From Pleurodeles waltl (taxonomy: Eukaryota > Chordata > Amphibia > Caudata > Salamandridae): a stretch of 64,000 nt of DNA. How positions within the stretch are numbered: position 1 is the first letter of the stretch; each line of letters opens with the position of its first letter. Of this stretch, positions 9,455 through 21,706 are shown in pieces. The position numbers and the translations under genes are program-made. The stretch lies in NCBI RefSeq assembly GCF_031143425.1, contig NW_027150012.1, positions 62,001 through 126,000 on the forward strand, given 5' to 3'. The notes under the pieces are model-generated. The model had not been told where the DNA came from. It saw nothing but the letters and a program-made list of their open reading frames with translations, and did no database searches.

Positions 9455-12134
9455 GTGACTTGTGTGGCTCGGACCAGGTTCTGTTACCCAGAATCCTTTG
9501 CAAACCTCAAAATTTGGCTAAAAAAACACATGTTCCTCACATTTCTGTGGCAGAAAGTTCTGGAATCTGAGAGGAGCCACAAATTTCCTTCCACCCAGCG
9601 TTCCCCCACGTCTCCCGGTAAAAATTATACCTCACTTGTGTGGGTAGGCCTAGAGCCCGCGACAGGAAACGCCCCAAAGCGCAACGTGGACACAGCCAAA
9701 TTTTTGAAGGAAAACAGAGGTGTTTTTTGCAAAGTGCCTACCTGTAGATTTTGGCCTGTAGCTCAGCCGCCACCTAGGGAAACCTACCAAACCTGTGCAT
9801 TTCTGAAAACTACAGACCTAGGGGAATCCAAGATGGGGTGACTTGTGTGGCTCGGACCAGGTTCTGTTACCCAGAATCCTTTGCAAACCTCAAAATTTGG
9901 CTAAAAAAACACATGTTCCTCACATTTCTGTGGCAGAAAGTTCGGGAATCTGAGAGGAGCCACAAATTTCCTTCCACCCAGCGTTCCCCCACGTCTCCCG
10001 GTAAAAATGATACCTCACTTGTGTGGGTAGGCCTAGCGCCCACGACAGGAAACGCCCCAAAGCGCAACGTGGACACAGCCACATTTTTGAAGGAAAACAG
10101 AGGTGTTTTTTGCAATGTGCCTACCTGTAGATTTTGGCCTGTAGCTCAGCCGCCACCTAGGGAAACCTACCAAACCTGTGCATTTCTGAAAACTAGAGAC
10201 CTAGGGGAATCCAAGATGGGGTAACTTGTGTGGCTCGGACCAGGTTCTGTTCCCCAGAATCCTTTGCAAACCTCAAAATTTGGCTAAAAAAACACATGTT
10301 CCTCACATTTCTGTGGCAGAAAGTTCTGGAATCTGAGAGGAGCCACAAATTTCCTTCCACCCAGCGTTCCCCCACATCTCCCGGTAAAAATTATACCTCA
10401 CTTGTGTGGGTAGGCCTAGCGCCCGCGACAGGAAACGCCCCAAAGCGCAACGTGGACACAGCCAAATTTTTGAAGGAAAACAGAGGTGTTTTTTGCAAAG
10501 TGCCTACCTGTAGATTTTGGCCTGTAGCTCAGCCGCCACCTAGGCAAACCTACCAAACCTGTGCATTTCTGAAAACTAGAGACCTAGGGGAATCCAAGAT
10601 GGGGTGACTTGTGTGGCCCGGACCAGGTTCTGTTACCCAGAATCCTTTGCAAACCTCAGAATTTGGCTACAAAAACAAATGTTCCTAACATTTCTGTGGC
10701 AGAAAGTTCTGGAATCTGAGAGGAGCCACAAATTTCCTTCCACCCAGCGTTTCCCCACGTCTCCCGATAAAAATGATACCTCACTTGTGTGGGTAGGCGT
10801 AGCGCCCGCGACAGGAAACGCCCCAAAGCGCAACGTGGACACAGCCAAATTTTTGAAAGAAAACAGAGGTGTTTTTTGCAAAGTGCCTACCTGTAGATTT
10901 TGGCCTGTAGCTCAGCCGCCACCTAGGGAAACCTACCAAACCTGTGCATTTCTGAAAACTAGAGACCTAGGGGAATCCAAGATGGGGTGACTTGTGTGGC
11001 TCGGACCAGGTTCTGTTACCCAGAATCCTTTGCAAACCTCAAAATTTGGCTAAAAAAACACATGTTCCTCACATTTCTGTGGCAGAAAGTTCTGGAATCT
11101 GAGAGGAGCCACAAGTTTTATTCCACCCAGCGTTCCCCCACGTCTCCTGATAAAAATGATACCTCACTTGTGTGGGTAGGCCTAGCGCCCGCGACAGGAA
11201 ACGCCCCAAAGCACAACGTGGACACAGCCAAATTTTTGAAGGAAAACAGAGGTGTTTTTTGCAAAGTGCCTACCTGTAGATTTTGGCCTGTAGCTCAGCC
11301 GCCACCTAGGGAAACCTACCAAACCTGTGCATTTCTGAAACTAGAGACCTAGGGGAATCCAAGATGGGGTGACTTGTGTGGCTCGGACCAGGTTCTGTTA
11401 CCCAGAACCCTTTGCAAACCTCAAAATTTGGCTGAAAAAACACATGTTCCTCACATTTCTGTGGCAGAAAGTTCTGGAATCTGAGAGGAGCCACAAATTT
11501 CCTTCCACCCAGCGTTCCCCCACGTCTCCCGATAAAAATGATACCTCACTTGTGTGGGTAGGCCTAGCGCCCGCGACAGGAAACGCCCCAAAGCGCAACG
11601 TGGACACAGCCAAATTTTTGAAGGAAAACAGAGGTGTTTTTTGCAAAGTGCCTACCTGTAGATTTTGGCCTGTAGCTCAGCCGCCACCTAGGGAAACCTA
11701 CCAAACCTGTGCATTTCTGAAAACTAGAGACCTAGGGGAATCCAAGATGGGGTGACTTGTGTGGCTCGGACCAGGTTCTGTTACCCAGAATCCTTTGCAA
11801 ACCTCAAAATTTGGCTAAAAAAACACATGTTCCTCACATTTCTGTGGCAGAAAGTTCTGGAATCTGAGAGGAGCCACAAATTTCCTTCCACCCAGCGTTC
11901 CCCCACATCTCCCGATAAAAATGATACCTCACTTGTGTGGGTAGGCCTAGCGCCCGCGACAGGAAACGCCCCAAAGCGCAACGTGGACACAGCCAAATTT
12001 TTGAAGGAAAACAGAGGTGTTTTTTGCAAAGTGCCTACCTGTAGATTTTGGCCTGTAGCTCAGCCGCCACCTAGGCAAACCTACCAAACCTGTACATTTC
12101 TGAAAACTAGAGACATAGGGGAATCCAAGATGGG
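9072..12134. repeat. Eight-monomer block
   Basis: Order of starts: 9072 (catacttctg), 9455 (cctagagcccg with aaaattatacc), 9838 (type O: ttcgggaatc, gcaatgtgcc), 10221 (gtaact start, gttccccag, aaaattatacc), 10604 (type D), 10987 (type E: agttttattcc, cctgataaa, ctgaaactag), 11369 (type F: cagaaccctttg, ggctgaaaa) and 11752 (cacatctcc). The next monomer, at 12135, is again the catacttctg type, so the period is 3063 bp. The monomer at 10221 mixes the gttcccc mark of type C with the gtaact and aaaattatacc marks of type N and may be a conversion product. Confidence 0.8.
10604..10986. repeat. Type D monomer, the most distinct variant
   Basis: Type D has a cluster of linked changes: gtggcccgg, ctacaaaaacaaatg, cctaacattt, gcgtttcccc, taggcgtag (which removes the StuI site) and gaaagaaaac. 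Copies start at 2563, 10604, 15199, 22856, 34342, 46977, 53104, 57317 and 61906. Copies from 46977 on add a changed cacttct where others have cacgtct. It sits between C and E or Y in most blocks and is a good marker for counting higher-order units. Confidence 0.88.
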
Positions 12135-13666
12135 GTGACTTGTGTGGCTCGGACCAGGTTCTGTTACCCAGAATCCTTTGCAAACCTCAGAATTTGGCTA
12201 AAAAAACACATGTTCCTCATACTTCTGTGGCAGAAAGTTCTGGAATCTGAGAGGAGCCACAAATTTCCTTCCACCCAGCGTTCCCCCACGTCTCCCGGTA
12301 AAAATGATACCTCACTTGTGTGGGTAGGCCTAGCGCCCGCGACAGGAAACGCCCCAAAGCGCAACGTGGACACAGCCACATTTTTGAAGGAAAACAGAGG
12401 TGTTTTTTGCAATGTGCCTACCTGTAGATTTTGGCCTGTAGCTCAGCCGCCACCTAGGGAAACCTACCAAACCTGTGCATTTCTGAAAACTAGAGACCTA
12501 GGGGAATCCAAGATGGGGTAACTTGTGTGGCTCGGACCAGGTTCTGTTACCCAGAATCCTTTGCAAACCTCAAAATTTGGCTAAAAAAACACATGTTCCT
12601 CACATTTCTGTGGCAGAAAGTTCTGGAATCTGAGAGGAGCCACAAATTTCCTTCCACCCAGCGTTCCCCCACGTCTCCCGGTAAAAATTATACCTCACTT
12701 GTGTGGGTAGGCCTAGAGCCCGCGACAGGAAACGCCCCAAAGCGCAACGTGGACACAGCCAAATTTTTGAAGGAAAACAGAGGTGTTTTTTGCAAAGTGC
12801 CTACCTGTAGATTTTAGCCTGTAGCTCAGCCGCCACCTAGGGAAACCTACCAAACCTGTGCATTTCTGAAAACTACAGACCTAGGGGAATCCAAGATGGG
12901 GTGACTTGTGTGGCTCGGACCAGGTTCTGTTACCCAGAATCCTTTGCAAACCTCAAAATTTGGCTAAAAAAACACATGTTCCTCACATTTCTGTGGCAGA
13001 AAGTTCGGGAATCTGAGAGGAGCCACAAATTTCCTTCCACCCAGCGTTCCCCCACGTCTCCCGGTAAAAATGATACCTCACTTGTGTGGGTAGGCCTAGC
13101 GCCCGCGACAGGAAACGCCCCAAAGCGCAACGTGGACACAGCCACATTTTTGAAGGAAAACAGAGGTGTTTTTTGCAATGTGCCTACCTGTAGATTTTGG
13201 CCTGTAGCTCAGCCGCCACCTAGGGAAACCTACCAAACCTGTGCATTTCTGAAAACTAGAGACCTAGGGGAATCCAAGATGGGGTAACTTGTGTGGCTCG
13301 GACCAGGTTCTGTTACCCAGAATCCTTTGCAAACCTCAAAATTTGGCTAAAAAAACACATGTTCCTCACATTTCTGTGGCAGAAAGTTCTGGAATCTGAG
13401 AGGAGCCACAAATTTCCTTCCACCCAGCGTTCCCCCACATCTCCCGGTAAAAATTATACCTCACTTGTGTGGGTAGGCCTAGCGCCCGCGACAGGAAACG
13501 CCCCAAAGCGCAACGTGGACACAGCCAAATTTTTGAAGGAAAACAGAGGTGTTTTTTGCAAAGTGCCTACCTGTAGATTTTGGCCTGTAGCTCAGCCGCC
13601 ACCTAGGGAAACCTACCAAACCTGTGCATTTCTGAAAACTACAGACCTAGGGGAATCCAAGATGGG
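12135..13666. repeat. Half copy of the eight-monomer block
   Basis: Monomers at 12135, 12518, 12901 and 13284 repeat the variants of 9072, 9455, 9838 and 10221 in order. The fourth differs by reading gttaccc, not gttcccc, and by ending actacagacc. Order then departs: 13667 is another aaaattatacc monomer and 14050 starts the 20-monomer unit. The 12518 copy has ttttagcct near 12811-12820, which puts a TAG (12815-12817) in the normally open frame. Confidence 0.78.
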
Positions 13667-14049
13667 GTGACTTGTGTGGCTCGGACCAGGTTCTGTTACC
13701 CAGAATCCTTTGCAAACCTCAAAATTTGGCTAAAAAAACACATGTTCCTCACATTTCTGTGGCAGAAAGTTCTGGAATCTGAGAGGAGCCACAAATTTCC
13801 TTCCACCCAGCGTTCCCCCACGTCTCCCGGTAAAAATTATACCTCACTTGTGTGGGTAGGCCTAGCGCCCGCGACAGGAAACGCCCCAAAGCGCAACGTG
13901 GACACAGCCAAATTTTTGAAGGAAAACAGAGGTGTTTTTTGCAAAGTGCCTACCTGTAGATTTTGGCCTGTAGCTCAGCCGCCACCTAGGGAAACCTACC
14001 AAACCTGTGCATTTCTGAAAACTACAGACCTAGGGGAATCCAAGATGGG
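13667..14049. repeat. Single N-like monomer between blocks
   Basis: This monomer has cggtaaaaattatacc and actacagacc like type N but begins gtgact, not gtaact. Its closest match by these marks is the monomer at 32810, which likewise stands directly before a type A monomer. It bridges the half eight-monomer block and the first 20-monomer unit. Confidence 0.75.
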
Positions 14050-16346
14050 GTGACTTGTGTGGCTCGGACCAGGTTCTGTTACCCAGAATCCTTTGCAAAC
14101 CTCAAAATTTGGCTAAAAAAACACATGTTCCTCACATTTCTGTGGCAGAAAGTTCTGGAATCTGAGAGGAGCCACAAATTTCCTTCCACCCAGCGTTCCC
14201 CCACGTCTCCCGATAAAAATGATACCTCACTTGTGTGGGTAGGCCTAGCGCCCGCGACAGGAAACGCCCCAAAGCACAACGTGGACACAGCCAAATTTTT
14301 GAAGGAAAACAGAGGTGTTTTTTGCAAAGTGCCTACCTGTAGATTTTGGCCTGTAGCTCACCTGCCACCTAGGCAAACCTACCAAACCTGTACATTTCTG
14401 AAAACTAGAGACCTAGGGGAATCCAAGATGGGGTGACTTGTGTGGCTCGGACCAGGTTCTGTTACCCAGAATCCTTTGCAAACCTCAGAATTTGGCTAAA
14501 AAAACACATGTTCCTCACATTTCTGTGGCAGAAAGTTCTGGAATCTGAGAGGAGCCACAAATTTCCTTCCACCCAGAGTTCCCCCACGTCTCCCGATAAA
14601 AATGATACCTCACTTGTGTGGGTAGGCCTAGCGCCCGCGACAGGAAACGCCCCAAAGCGCAACGTGGACACAGCCACATTTTTGAAGGAAAACAGAGGTG
14701 TTTTTTGCAAAGTGCCTACCTGTAGATTTTGGCCTGTAGCTCAGCCGCCACCTAGGGAAACCTATCAAACCTGTGCATTTCTGAAAACTAGAGACCTAGG
14801 GGAATCCAAGATGGGGTGACTTGTGTGGCTCGGACCAGGTTCTGTTCCCCAGAATCCTTTGCAAACCTCAAAATTTGGCTAAAAAAACACATGTTCCTCA
14901 CATTTCTGTGGCAGAAAGTTCTGGAATCTGAGAGGAGCCACAAATTTTCTTCCACCCAGCGTTCCCCCACGTCTCCCGATAAAAATGATACCTCACTTGT
15001 GTGGGTAGGCCTAGCGCCCGCGACAGGAAACGCCCCAAAACGCAACGTGGACACAGCCAAATTTTTGAAGGAAAACAGTGGTGTTTTTTGCAAAGTGCCT
15101 ACCTGGAGATTTTGGCCTGTAGCTCAGCCGCCACCTAGGCAAACCTACCAAACCTGTGCATTTCTGAAAACTAGAGACCTAGGGGAATCCAAGATGGGGT
15201 GACTTGTGTGGCCCGGACCAGGTTCTGTTACCCAGAATCCTTTGCAAACCTCAGAATTTGGCTACAAAAACAAATGTTCCTAACATTTCTGTGGCAGAAA
15301 GTTCTGGAATCTGAGAGGAGCCACAAATTTCCTTCCACCCAGCGTTTCCCCACGTCTCCCGATAAAAATGATACCTCACTTGTGTGGGTAGGCGTAGCGC
15401 CCGCGACAGGAAACGCCCCAAAGCGCAACGTGGACACAGCCAAATTTTTGAAAGAAAACAGAGGTGTTTTTTGCAAAGTGCCTACCTGTAGATTTTGGCC
15501 TGTAGCTCAGCCGCCACCTAGGGAAACCTACCAAACCTGTGCATTTCTGAAAACTAGAGACCTAGGGGAATCCAAGATGGGGTGACTTGTGTGGCTCGGA
15601 CCAGGTTCTGTTACCCAGAATCCTTTGCAAACCTCAAAATTTGGCTAAAAAAACACATGTTCCTCACATTTCTGTGGCAGAAAGTTCTGGAATCTGAGAG
15701 GAGCCACAAGTTTTATTCCACCCAGCGTTCCCCCACGTCTCCTGATAAAAATGATACCTCACTTGTGTGGGTAGGCCTAGCGCCCGCGACAGGAAACGCC
15801 CCAAAGCACAACGTGGACACAGCCAAATTTTTGAAGGAAAACAGAGGTGTTTTTTGCAAAGTGCCTACCTGTAGATTTTGGCCTGTAGCTCAGCCGCCAC
15901 CTAGGGAAACCTACCAAACCTGTGCATTTCTGAAACTAGAGACCTAGGGGAATCCAAGATGGGGTGACTTGTGTGGCTCGGACCAGGTTCTGTTACCCAG
16001 AACCCTTTGCAAACCTCAAAATTTGGCTGAAAAAACACATGTTCCTCACATTTCTGTGGCAGAAAGTTCTGGAATCTGAGAGGAGCCACAAATTTCCTTC
16101 CACCCAGCGTTCCCCCACGTCTCCCGATAAAAATGATACCTCACTTGTGTGGGTAGGCCTAGCGCCCGCGACAGGAAACGCCCCAAAGCGCAACGTGGAC
16201 ACAGCCAAATTTTTGAAGGAAAACAGAGGTGTTTTTTGCAAAGTGCCTACCTGTAGATTTTGGCCTGTAGCTCAGCCGCCACCTAGGCAAACCTACCAAA
16301 CCTGTACATTTCTGAAAACTAGAGACCTAGGGGAATCCAAGATGGG

Positions 16347-16729
16347 GTGACTTGTGTGGCTCGGACCAGGTTCTGTTACCCAGAATCCTTTGCAAACCTC
16401 AAAATTTGGCTAAAAAAACACATGTTCCTCACATTTCTGTGGCAGAAAGTTCTGGAATCTGAGAGGAGCCACAAATTTCCTTCCACCCAGCGTTCCCCCA
16501 CGTCTCCCGATAAAAATGATACCTCACTTGTGTTGGTAGGCCTTGCGCCCGCGACAGGAAACGCCCCAAAGCGCAACGTGGACACAGCCAAATTTTTGAA
16601 GGAAAACAGAGGTGTTTTTTGCAAAGTGCCTACCTGTAGATTTTGGCCTGTAGCTCAGCCGCCACCTAGGCAAACCTACCAAACCTGTACATTTCTGAAA
16701 ACTAGAGACCTAGGGGAATCCAAGATGGG
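16347..16729. repeat. Type G monomer
   Basis: Type G is marked by gtgttggtaggccttgcg in place of gtgtgggtaggcctagcg. Copies start at 3328, 6008, 8306, 16347, 24004, 30130, 35490 and 41616, so it occurs in the left blocks, all three 20-monomer units and both junction segments, but not after 42 kb. Right of there the array was built from other types. Confidence 0.88.
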
Positions 16730-17112
16730 GTGACTTGTGTGGCTCGGACCAGGTTCTGTTACCCAGAATCCTTTGCAAACCTCAGAATTTGGCTAAAAAA
16801 ACACATGTTCCTCACATTTCTGTGGCAGAAAGTTCTGGAATCTGAGAGGAGCCACAAATTTCCTTCCACCCAGCGTTCCCCCACGTCTCCCGATAAAAAT
16901 GATACCTCACTTGTGTGGGTAGGCCTAGCGCCCGCGACAGGAAACGCCCCAAAGCGCAACGTGGACACAGCCAAATTCTTGAAGGAAAACAGAGGTGTTT
17001 TTTGCAAAGTGCCTACCTGTAGATTTTGGCCTGTAGCTCAGCCCCCACCTAGGGAAACCTACCAATCCTCTGCATTTCTGAAAACTAGAAACTTAGGGGA
17101 ATCCAAGATGGG
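16730..17112. repeat. Type H monomer
   Basis: Type H is marked by caaattcttg, cagcccccacc, ccaatcctctgc and agaaacttagg. Copies start at 3711, 16730, 24387, 30513 and 35873, always directly after G and before I. The only G copy followed by a hybrid and not by a full H is at 41616. Confidence 0.88.
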
Positions 17113-20100
17113 GTGACTTGTGTGGCTCGGACCAGGTTCTGTTACCCAGAATCCTTTGCAAACCTCAAAATTTGGCTAAAAAAACACATGCTCCTCACAT
17201 TTCTGTGGCAGAAAGTTCTGGAATCTGAGAGGAGCCACAAATTTTCTTCCACCCAGCGTTCCCCCACGTCTCCCGATAAAAATGATACCTCACTTGTGTG
17301 GGTAGGCCTAGCGCCCGCGACAGGAAACGCCCCAAAGCACAACGTGGACACAGCCAAATTTTTGAAGGAAAACAGAGGTGTTTTTTGCAAAGTGCCTACC
17401 TGTAGATTTTGGCCTGTAGCTCAGCCGCCACCTAGGCAAACCTACCAAACCTGTACATTTCTGAAAACTAGAGACCAGGGGAATCCAAGATGGGGTGACT
17501 TGTGTGGCTCGGACCAGGTTCTGTTACCCAGAATCCTTTGCAAACCTCAGAATTTGGCTAAAAAAACACACGTTCCTCACATTTCTGTGGCAGAAAGTTC
17601 TGGAATCTGAGAGGAGCCACAAATTTCCTTCCACCCAGCGTTCCCCCACATCTCCCGATAAAAATGATACCACACTTGTGTGGGTAGGCCTAGCGCCCGC
17701 GACAGGAAGCGCCCCAAAGCGCAACGTGGACACACCCAAATTTTTGAAGGAAAACAGAGGTGTTTTTTTCAAAGTGCCTACCTGTAGATTTTTGCCTGTA
17801 GCTCAGCCGCCACCTAGGGAAACTTACCAAACCTGTGCATTTCTGAAAACTAGAGACCTAGGGGAATCCAAGATGGGGTGACTTGTGTGGCTCGGACCAG
17901 GTTCTGTTACCCAGAATCCTTTGCAAACCTCAGAATTTGGCTAAAAAAACACATGTTCCTCACATTTCTGTGGCAGAAAGTTCTGGAATCTGAGAGGAGC
18001 CACAAATTTCCTTCCACCCAGCGTTCCCCCACGTCTCCCGATAAAAATGATACCTCACTTGTGTGGGTAGGCCTAGCGCCCGCGACAGGAAACGCCCCAA
18101 AGCACAACGTGGACACAGCCACATTTTTGAAGGAAAACAGAGGTGTTTTTTGCAAAGTGCCTACCTGTAGATTTTGGCCTGTAGCTTAGCCGCCACCTAG
18201 GGAAACCTACCAAACCTGTGCATTTCTGAAAACTAGAGACCTAGGGGAATCCAAGATGGGGTAACTTGTGTGGCTCGGACCAGGTTCTGTTACCCAGAAT
18301 CCTTTGCAAACCTCAAAATTTGGCTAAAAAAACACATGTTCCTCACATTTCTGTGGCAGAAAGTTCTGGAATCTGAGAGGAGCCACAAATTTCCTTCCAC
18401 CCAGCGTTCCCCCACGCCTCCCGATAAAAATGATACCTCACTTGTGTGGGTAGGCCTAGCGCCCGCGACAGGAAACGCCCCAAAGCGCAACGTGGACACA
18501 GCCAAATTTTTGAAGGAAAACAGAGGTGTTTTTTGCAAAGTGCCTACCTGTAGATTTTGGCCTGTAGCTCAGCCGCCACCTAGGCAAACCTACCAAACCT
18601 GTACATTTCTGAAAACTAGAGACCTAGGGGAATCCAAGATGGGGTGACTTGTGTGGCTCGGACCAGGTTCTGTTACCCAGAATCCTTTGCAAACCTCAGA
18701 ATTTGGCTAAAAAAACACATGTTCCTCACATTTCTGTGGCAGAAAGTTCTGGAATCTGAGAGGAGCCACACATTTCCTTCCACCCAGCGTTCCCCCACGT
18801 CTCCCGGTAAAAATGATACCTCACTTGTGTGGGTAGGCCTAGCGCCCGCGACAGGAAACGCCCCAAAGCGCAACATGGACACAGCCACATTTTTGAAGGA
18901 AAACAGAGGTGTTTTTTGCAATGTGCCTACGTGTAGATTTTGGCCTGTAGCTCAGCCGCCACCTAGGGAAACCTACCAAACCTGTGCATTTCTGAAAACT
19001 AGAGACCTAGGGGAATCCAAGATGGGGTAACTTGTGTGGCTCGGACCAGGTTCTGTTACCCAGAATCCTTTGCAAACCTCAAAATTTGGCTAAAAAAACA
19101 CATGTTCCTCACATTTCTGTGGCAGAAAGTTCTGGAATCTGAGAGGAGCCACAAATTTCCTTCCACCCAGCGTTCCCCCACGTCTCCCGGTAAAAATTAT
19201 ACCTCACTTGTGTGGGTAGGCCTAGCGCCCGCGACAGGAAACGCCACAAAGCGCAACGTGGACACAGCCAAATTTTTGAAGGAAAACAGAGGTGTTTTTT
19301 GCAAAGTGCCTACCTGTAGATTTTGGCCTGTAGCTCAGCTACCACCTAGGGAAACCTACCAAACCTGTGCATTTCTGAAAACTACAGACCTAGGGGAATC
19401 CAAGATGGGGTGACTTGTGTGGCTCGGACCAGGTTCTGTTACCCAGAATCCTTTGCAAACCTCAAAATTTGGCTAAAAAAACACATGTTCCTCACATTTC
19501 TGTGGCAGAAAGTTCGGGAATCTGAGAGGAGCCACAAATTTCCTTCCACCCAGCGTTCCCCCACGTCTCCCGGTAAAAATGATTCCTCACTTGTGTGGGT
19601 AGGCCTAGCGCCCGCGACAGGAAACGCCCCAAAGCGCAACGTGGACACAGCCACATTTTTGAAGGAAAACAGAGGTGTTTTTGGCAATGTGCCTACCTGT
19701 AGATTTTGGCCTGTAGCTCAGCCGCCACCTAGGGAAACCTACCAAACCTGTGCATTTCTGAAAACTAGAGACCTAGGGGAATCCAAGATGGGGTAACTTG
19801 TGTGGCTCGGACCAGGTTCTGTTACCCAGAATCCTTTGCAAACCTCAAAATTTGGTTAAAAAAACACATGTTCCTCACATTTCTGTGGCAGAAAGTTCTG
19901 GAATCTGAGAGGAGCCACAAATTTCCTTCCACCCAGCGTTCCCCCACGTCTCCCGGTAAAATTTATACCTCACTTGTGTGGGTAGGCCTAGCGCCCGCGA
20001 CAGGAAATGCCCCAAAGCGCAACGTGGACACAGCCAAATTTTTGAAGGAAAACAGAGGTGTTTTTTGCAAAGTGCCTACCTGTAGATTTTGGCCTGTAGC

Positions 20101-20558
20101 TCAGCCGCCACCTAGGGAAACCTACCAAACCTGTGCATTTCTGAAAACTACAGACCTAGGGGAATCCAAGATGGGGTGACTTGTGTGGCTCGGACCAGGT
20201 TCTGTTACCCAGAATCCTTTGCAAACCTCAAAATTTGGCTAAAAAAACACATGTTCCTCACATTTCTGTGGCAGAAAGTTCTGGAATCTGAGAGGAGCCA
20301 CAAATTTCCTTCCACCCAGCGTTCCCCCACGTCTCCCGATAAAAATGATACCTCACTTGTGTGGGTAGGCCTAGCGCCCGCGACAGGAAACGCCCCAAAG
20401 CACAACGTGGACACAGCCAAATTTTTGAAGGAAAACAGAGGTGTTTTTTGCAAAGTGCCTACCTGTAGATTTTGGCCTGTAGCTCACCTGCCACCTAGGC
20501 AAACCTACCAAACCTGTACATTTCTGAAAACTAGAGATCTAGGGGAATCCAAGATGGG

Positions 20559-20940
20559 GTGACTTGTGTGGATCGGACCAGGTTCTGTTACCCAGAATCC
20601 TTTGCAAACCTCAGAATTTGGCTAAAAAAACACATGTTCCTCACATTTCTGTGGCAGAAAGTTCTGGAATCTGAGAGGAGCCACAAATTTCCTTCCACCC
20701 AGCGTTCCCCCACGTCTCCCGATAAAAATGATACCTCACTTGTGTGGGTAGGCCTAGCGCCCGCGACAGGAAACGCCCCAAAGCGCAACGTGGACACAGC
20801 CACATTTTTTAAGGAAAACAGAGGTGTTTTTTGCAAAGTGCCTACCTGTAGATTTTGGCCTGTAGCTCAGCCGCCACCTAGGGAAACCTACCAAACCTGT
20901 GCATTTCTGAAACTAGAGACCTAGGGGAATCCAAGATGGG
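20559..20940. repeat. Type Q monomer
   Basis: Type Q is marked by gtggatcgg and ttttttaagg. Copies start at 20559, 28217, 39703, 45445, 52338, 55785 and 60375. The first three end ctgaaactag and are followed by M. The last four have cctatgc, keep ctgaaaactag and are followed by L or C; of these, 45445, 55785 and 60375 also have caccaaggg. The spacing of Q (20, 30, 15, 18, 9 and 12 monomers) shows the varied unit length along the array. Confidence 0.87.
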
Positions 20941-21706
20941 GTGACTTGTGTGGCTCGGACCAAGTTCTGTTACCCAGAATCCTTTGCAAACCTCAAAATT
21001 TGGCTGAAAAAACACATGTTCCTCACATTTCTGTGGCAGAAAGTTCTGGAATCTGAGAGGAGCCACACATTTCCTTCCACCCAGCGTTCCCCCACGTCTC
21101 CTGGTAAAAATGATACCTCACTTGTGTGGGTAGGCCTAGCGCCCGCGACAGGAAACGCCCCAAAGCGCAACATGGACACAGCCACATTTTTGAAGGAAAA
21201 CAGAGGTGTTTTTTGCAATGTGCCTACCTGTAGATTTTGGCCTGTAGCTCAGCCGCCACCTAGGGAAACCTACCAAACCTGTGCATTTCTGAAAACTAGA
21301 GACCTAGGGGAATCCAAGATGGGGTAACTTGTGGGGCTCGGACCAGGTTCTGTTACCCAGAATCCTTTGCAAACCTCAGAATTTGGCTAAAAAAACACAT
21401 GTTCCTCACATTTCTGTGGCAGAAAGTTCTGGAATCTGAGAGGAGCCACAAATTTCCTTCCACCCAGCGTTCCCCCACGTCTCCCGGTAAAAATTATATC
21501 TCACTTGTGTGGGTAGGCCTAGCGCCCGCGACAGGAAACGCCCCAAAGCGCAACGTGGACACAGCCAAATTTTTGAAGGAAAACAGAGGTGTTTTTTGCA
21601 AAGTGCCTACCTGTAGATTTTGGCCTGTAGCTCAGCTGCCACCTAGGGAAACCTACCAAACCTGTGCATTTCTGAAAACTACAGACCTAGGGGAATCCAA
21701 GATGGG

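Larger units (their letters stand above)
14050..21706. repeat. 20-monomer higher-order repeat unit, copy 1
   Basis: Starts and types: 14050 A (gctcacctgcc), 14433 B (cccagagttcc), 14816 C (gttccccag, acagtggtg), 15199 D, 15582 E, 15964 F, 16347 G, 16730 H, 17113 I (catgctcctc, gagaccagggg), 17495 J (ataccacac, acacccaaa), 17878 K (gtagcttagcc), 18261 L (cacgcctccc), 18644 M (cacacatttcc), 19027 N (gtaact, aaaattatacc), 19410 O, 19793 P (aaatgcccc), 20176 A, 20559 Q (gtggatcgg), 20941 M, 21324 R (ttatatctcac). Unit length is 7657 bp, three shorter than 20 x 383 because of fixed one-base deletions, mainly in E, I and Q. Copy 2 follows directly. By eye I find roughly fifteen differences between copies, far fewer than between neighbouring monomers, so duplication is recent. 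Confidence 0.9.
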